A stretch of DNA of 34,009 bases, taken from Syntrophorhabdaceae bacterium. GTDB taxonomy: Bacteria > Desulfobacterota > Syntrophorhabdia > Syntrophorhabdales > Syntrophorhabdaceae. Both the position numbers and the translations under genes were made by a program. The number at the start of each line of letters is the position of its first letter. Within the stretch, counting starts at the first letter, position 1. The stretch spans positions 1 through 34,009 of the forward strand of contig DASXUJ010000037.1 of assembly GCA_036504895.1 (NCBI GenBank), in the 5' to 3' direction. The notes beneath the pieces were generated by a model. It did no database searches. It worked only from the letters and a program-made list of their open reading frames with translations, and was not told where the DNA came from. Shown here piece after piece: positions 33,187-34,009 of this stretch.

Positions 33187-33940
33187 TATAATATTTTGTC
33201 CATAAAGGACCATTCGCATGACTGTACGGTGTTCACGGGAAAGGTCCCTCTCCGGCGCCTCAAATCGGCGCCCGGATTCCCGAACAGCTTTTATATGTTC
33301 AGTGTGCCGAATATGACTCCATAAGCCGGCGACACCGTGGGGAAGAGAAGACGACCCACCTACAGGTTTTCCATATTATCCCGGATGGTGATTCCAGGCT
33401 CGGAAAGCTTTTGTGTCGTGATCTCTTTACAATGTTGACGAGCAAGATGCATGCCACAGTCATATAATCTCATTAAAAAAGGCGATATATAAACGGGCAT
33501 AGTAATGACAACAATATAATACGAAATGATATAAGCGGGAAAGCTTTTTATTAGCGGCAATAAAAGAAGCAACAAAAATGTGTCGCCCTCTTTGAGAGGG
33601 GCGACATTTTTGTCTGTGCAGTTAATGGGCTCACGTCGCCCCTCACTCAGCAAAGCTGAGCGAGCCTCCCCCGCTTCAGGCGCCTACTGTTGGTCTCGCT
33701 CGCGGTGCGAGCTGGACGCGCTCGATAGATTTTTTGACAGTTAGACATTGCACTGGACGCCTAAAGTCACTGGGATGAGGTCGATCCTGAAGAAGGGTTA
33801 GCGTCGCCCCCCTTGCCGGGACACCTCTCTATTTGCTTTTACTATATACTATATACTAACGACTATCGACTGCATTTGAGCCATCGACTGTTTCTCGCTT
33901 GTGTCGTGTTTGCTATCTGTGGTATAAAAGGACAGCTACG
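33187..33940. other. Gene-poor, AT-rich and hairpin-rich intergenic region
   Basis: I see no convincing protein gene here. The 5' part (33187-33360) is the upstream region of the FecR/DUF6600 gene, with a small GTCC-ATAAA-GGAC inverted repeat. The middle (33430-33580) is AT-rich. Then come a strong hairpin (33580-33615), a CTCAGC-AAA-GCTGAG hairpin (33646-33660), a GCTCGC-GGT-GCGAGC hairpin (33698-33712) and, near 33840-33870, short ACTATAT-type tandem units. The string GTCGCCC occurs three times (about 33582, 33635, 33803). A hydrophobic minus-strand frame (33360-33653) starts inside the strong hairpin and is not supported. Confidence 0.6.
33580..33616. terminator. Strong bidirectional intrinsic-terminator-like hairpin
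   Basis: GTCGCCCTCT (33582-33591) pairs with AGAGGGGCGAC (33595-33605) with one bulged base and a TTG loop. It is flanked by A-runs on the left and TTTTT on the right, so both strands show a GC stem followed by a T-run. No gene that it would obviously terminate is visible on either side. Confidence 0.7.
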
Positions 33941-34009
33941 GGAGAGATGTCCGAGCGGCTGAAGGAGCACGACTGGAAATCGTGTGAACGTTAACGCGTT
34001 CCGAGGGTT
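33941..34009 (+). tRNA. tRNA-Ser (anticodon GGA), 3' end outside window
   Basis: The 5' acceptor strand GGAGAGA starts at 33941. D-arm nucleotides follow (CCGAGCGGCTGAAGGAGC), then the anticodon stem CACGA/TCGTG with loop CTGGAAA (anticodon GGA) and the start of a long class II variable arm (GAACGTTAACGCGTTC). The window ends in the T-arm (GGGTT). A possible promoter lies upstream: TTGTGT, 18 bp, TATAAA (about 33899-33928). Confidence 0.93.

Noticed and set aside
33360-33653. Hydrophobic 97-residue minus-strand frame
   Set aside because: Its ATG lies next to a terminator-like hairpin through which the frame reads, it has no ribosome site, and its hydrophobicity follows from AT-rich DNA.
33660-33830. 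SRP RNA, 6S RNA or tmRNA in the structured region
   Set aside because: None of the conserved cores of these RNAs can be read here; only simple hairpins are visible.

Overview
The window reads as a chromosomal segment of a Gram-negative, probably anaerobic bacterium of the Desulfobacterota (old Deltaproteobacteria) type. The evidence is LPS-export permeases (LptF/LptG), an outer-membrane porin, a pentaheme nitrite reductase NrfA, a SpoVG homologue in a non-sporulating setting, the ispE-spoVG-tRNA-prs-rplY-pth order, and a pcm-rpoS pair. A Syntrophorhabdus-like lineage is my best guess; it is an inference from gene style, not a search. Almost all of the window is dense, short-spaced housekeeping sequence. 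I see no phage, CRISPR array, toxin-antitoxin pair, transposase or intact insertion sequence.

Layout. 1-1536 (minus): lptF and the start of lptG. 1604-4227 (plus): a YfcE-type phosphodiesterase overlapping a GH57 glycosidase, followed by a 125-bp palindromic repeat. 4359-8197 (minus): an overlapping operon transcribed proC > pcm > rpoS-like sigma factor > murJ. 8340-9452 (minus): an Smr-domain protein and a small membrane/zinc-ribbon protein. 9654-11154: TrmI-type tRNA methyltransferase (plus) facing a LOG-family hydrolase (minus). 11233-18196 (plus): DUF72 protein, ROK kinase, phosphohexomutase, a fused radical-SAM/DUF2344 protein and RNase G. 18257-21612 (plus): ispE, spoVG, tRNA-Gln(TTG), prs, rplY, pth. 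21820-25030: a flavin split-barrel protein (plus), then a DcaP-like porin, a small unknown protein and a hotdog thioesterase (minus). 25273-28313 (plus): gpmA, a MutY-like glycosylase without the iron-sulfur cysteines, and nrfA without nrfH. 28317-29898 (minus): nitroreductase and a DUF523/DUF1722 protein. 30471-33173 (minus): a large secreted FecR/DUF6600 protein with a collagen-like Pro-Gly-Gln region and a glutamine-rich tail. 33187-33940: AT-rich, hairpin-rich DNA without a convincing gene, ending at a tRNA-Ser(GGA) cut by the window edge.

Functionally the segment combines cell-envelope export (LptFG, MurJ, porin), stationary-phase control and protein repair (rpoS, pcm), sugar handling (GH57, ROK kinase, phosphohexomutase, GpmA), RNA metabolism (TrmI, RNase G, Pth, L25, two tRNAs) and respiratory nitrite reduction (NrfA).

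The most useful points beyond plain gene naming are: the centrally symmetric repeat at 4227-4351; the Asp-to-Glu and cysteine-less MutY-like enzyme; NrfA with no redox partner gene beside it; consensus promoters that place transcription starts at or next to the start codon at 1604 and 30023; a porin promoter whose -10 box sits inside a palindrome; the repeat-built tail of the FecR/DUF6600 protein; and the structured non-coding stretch before tRNA-Ser. None of these amounts to proof of a new biological system.
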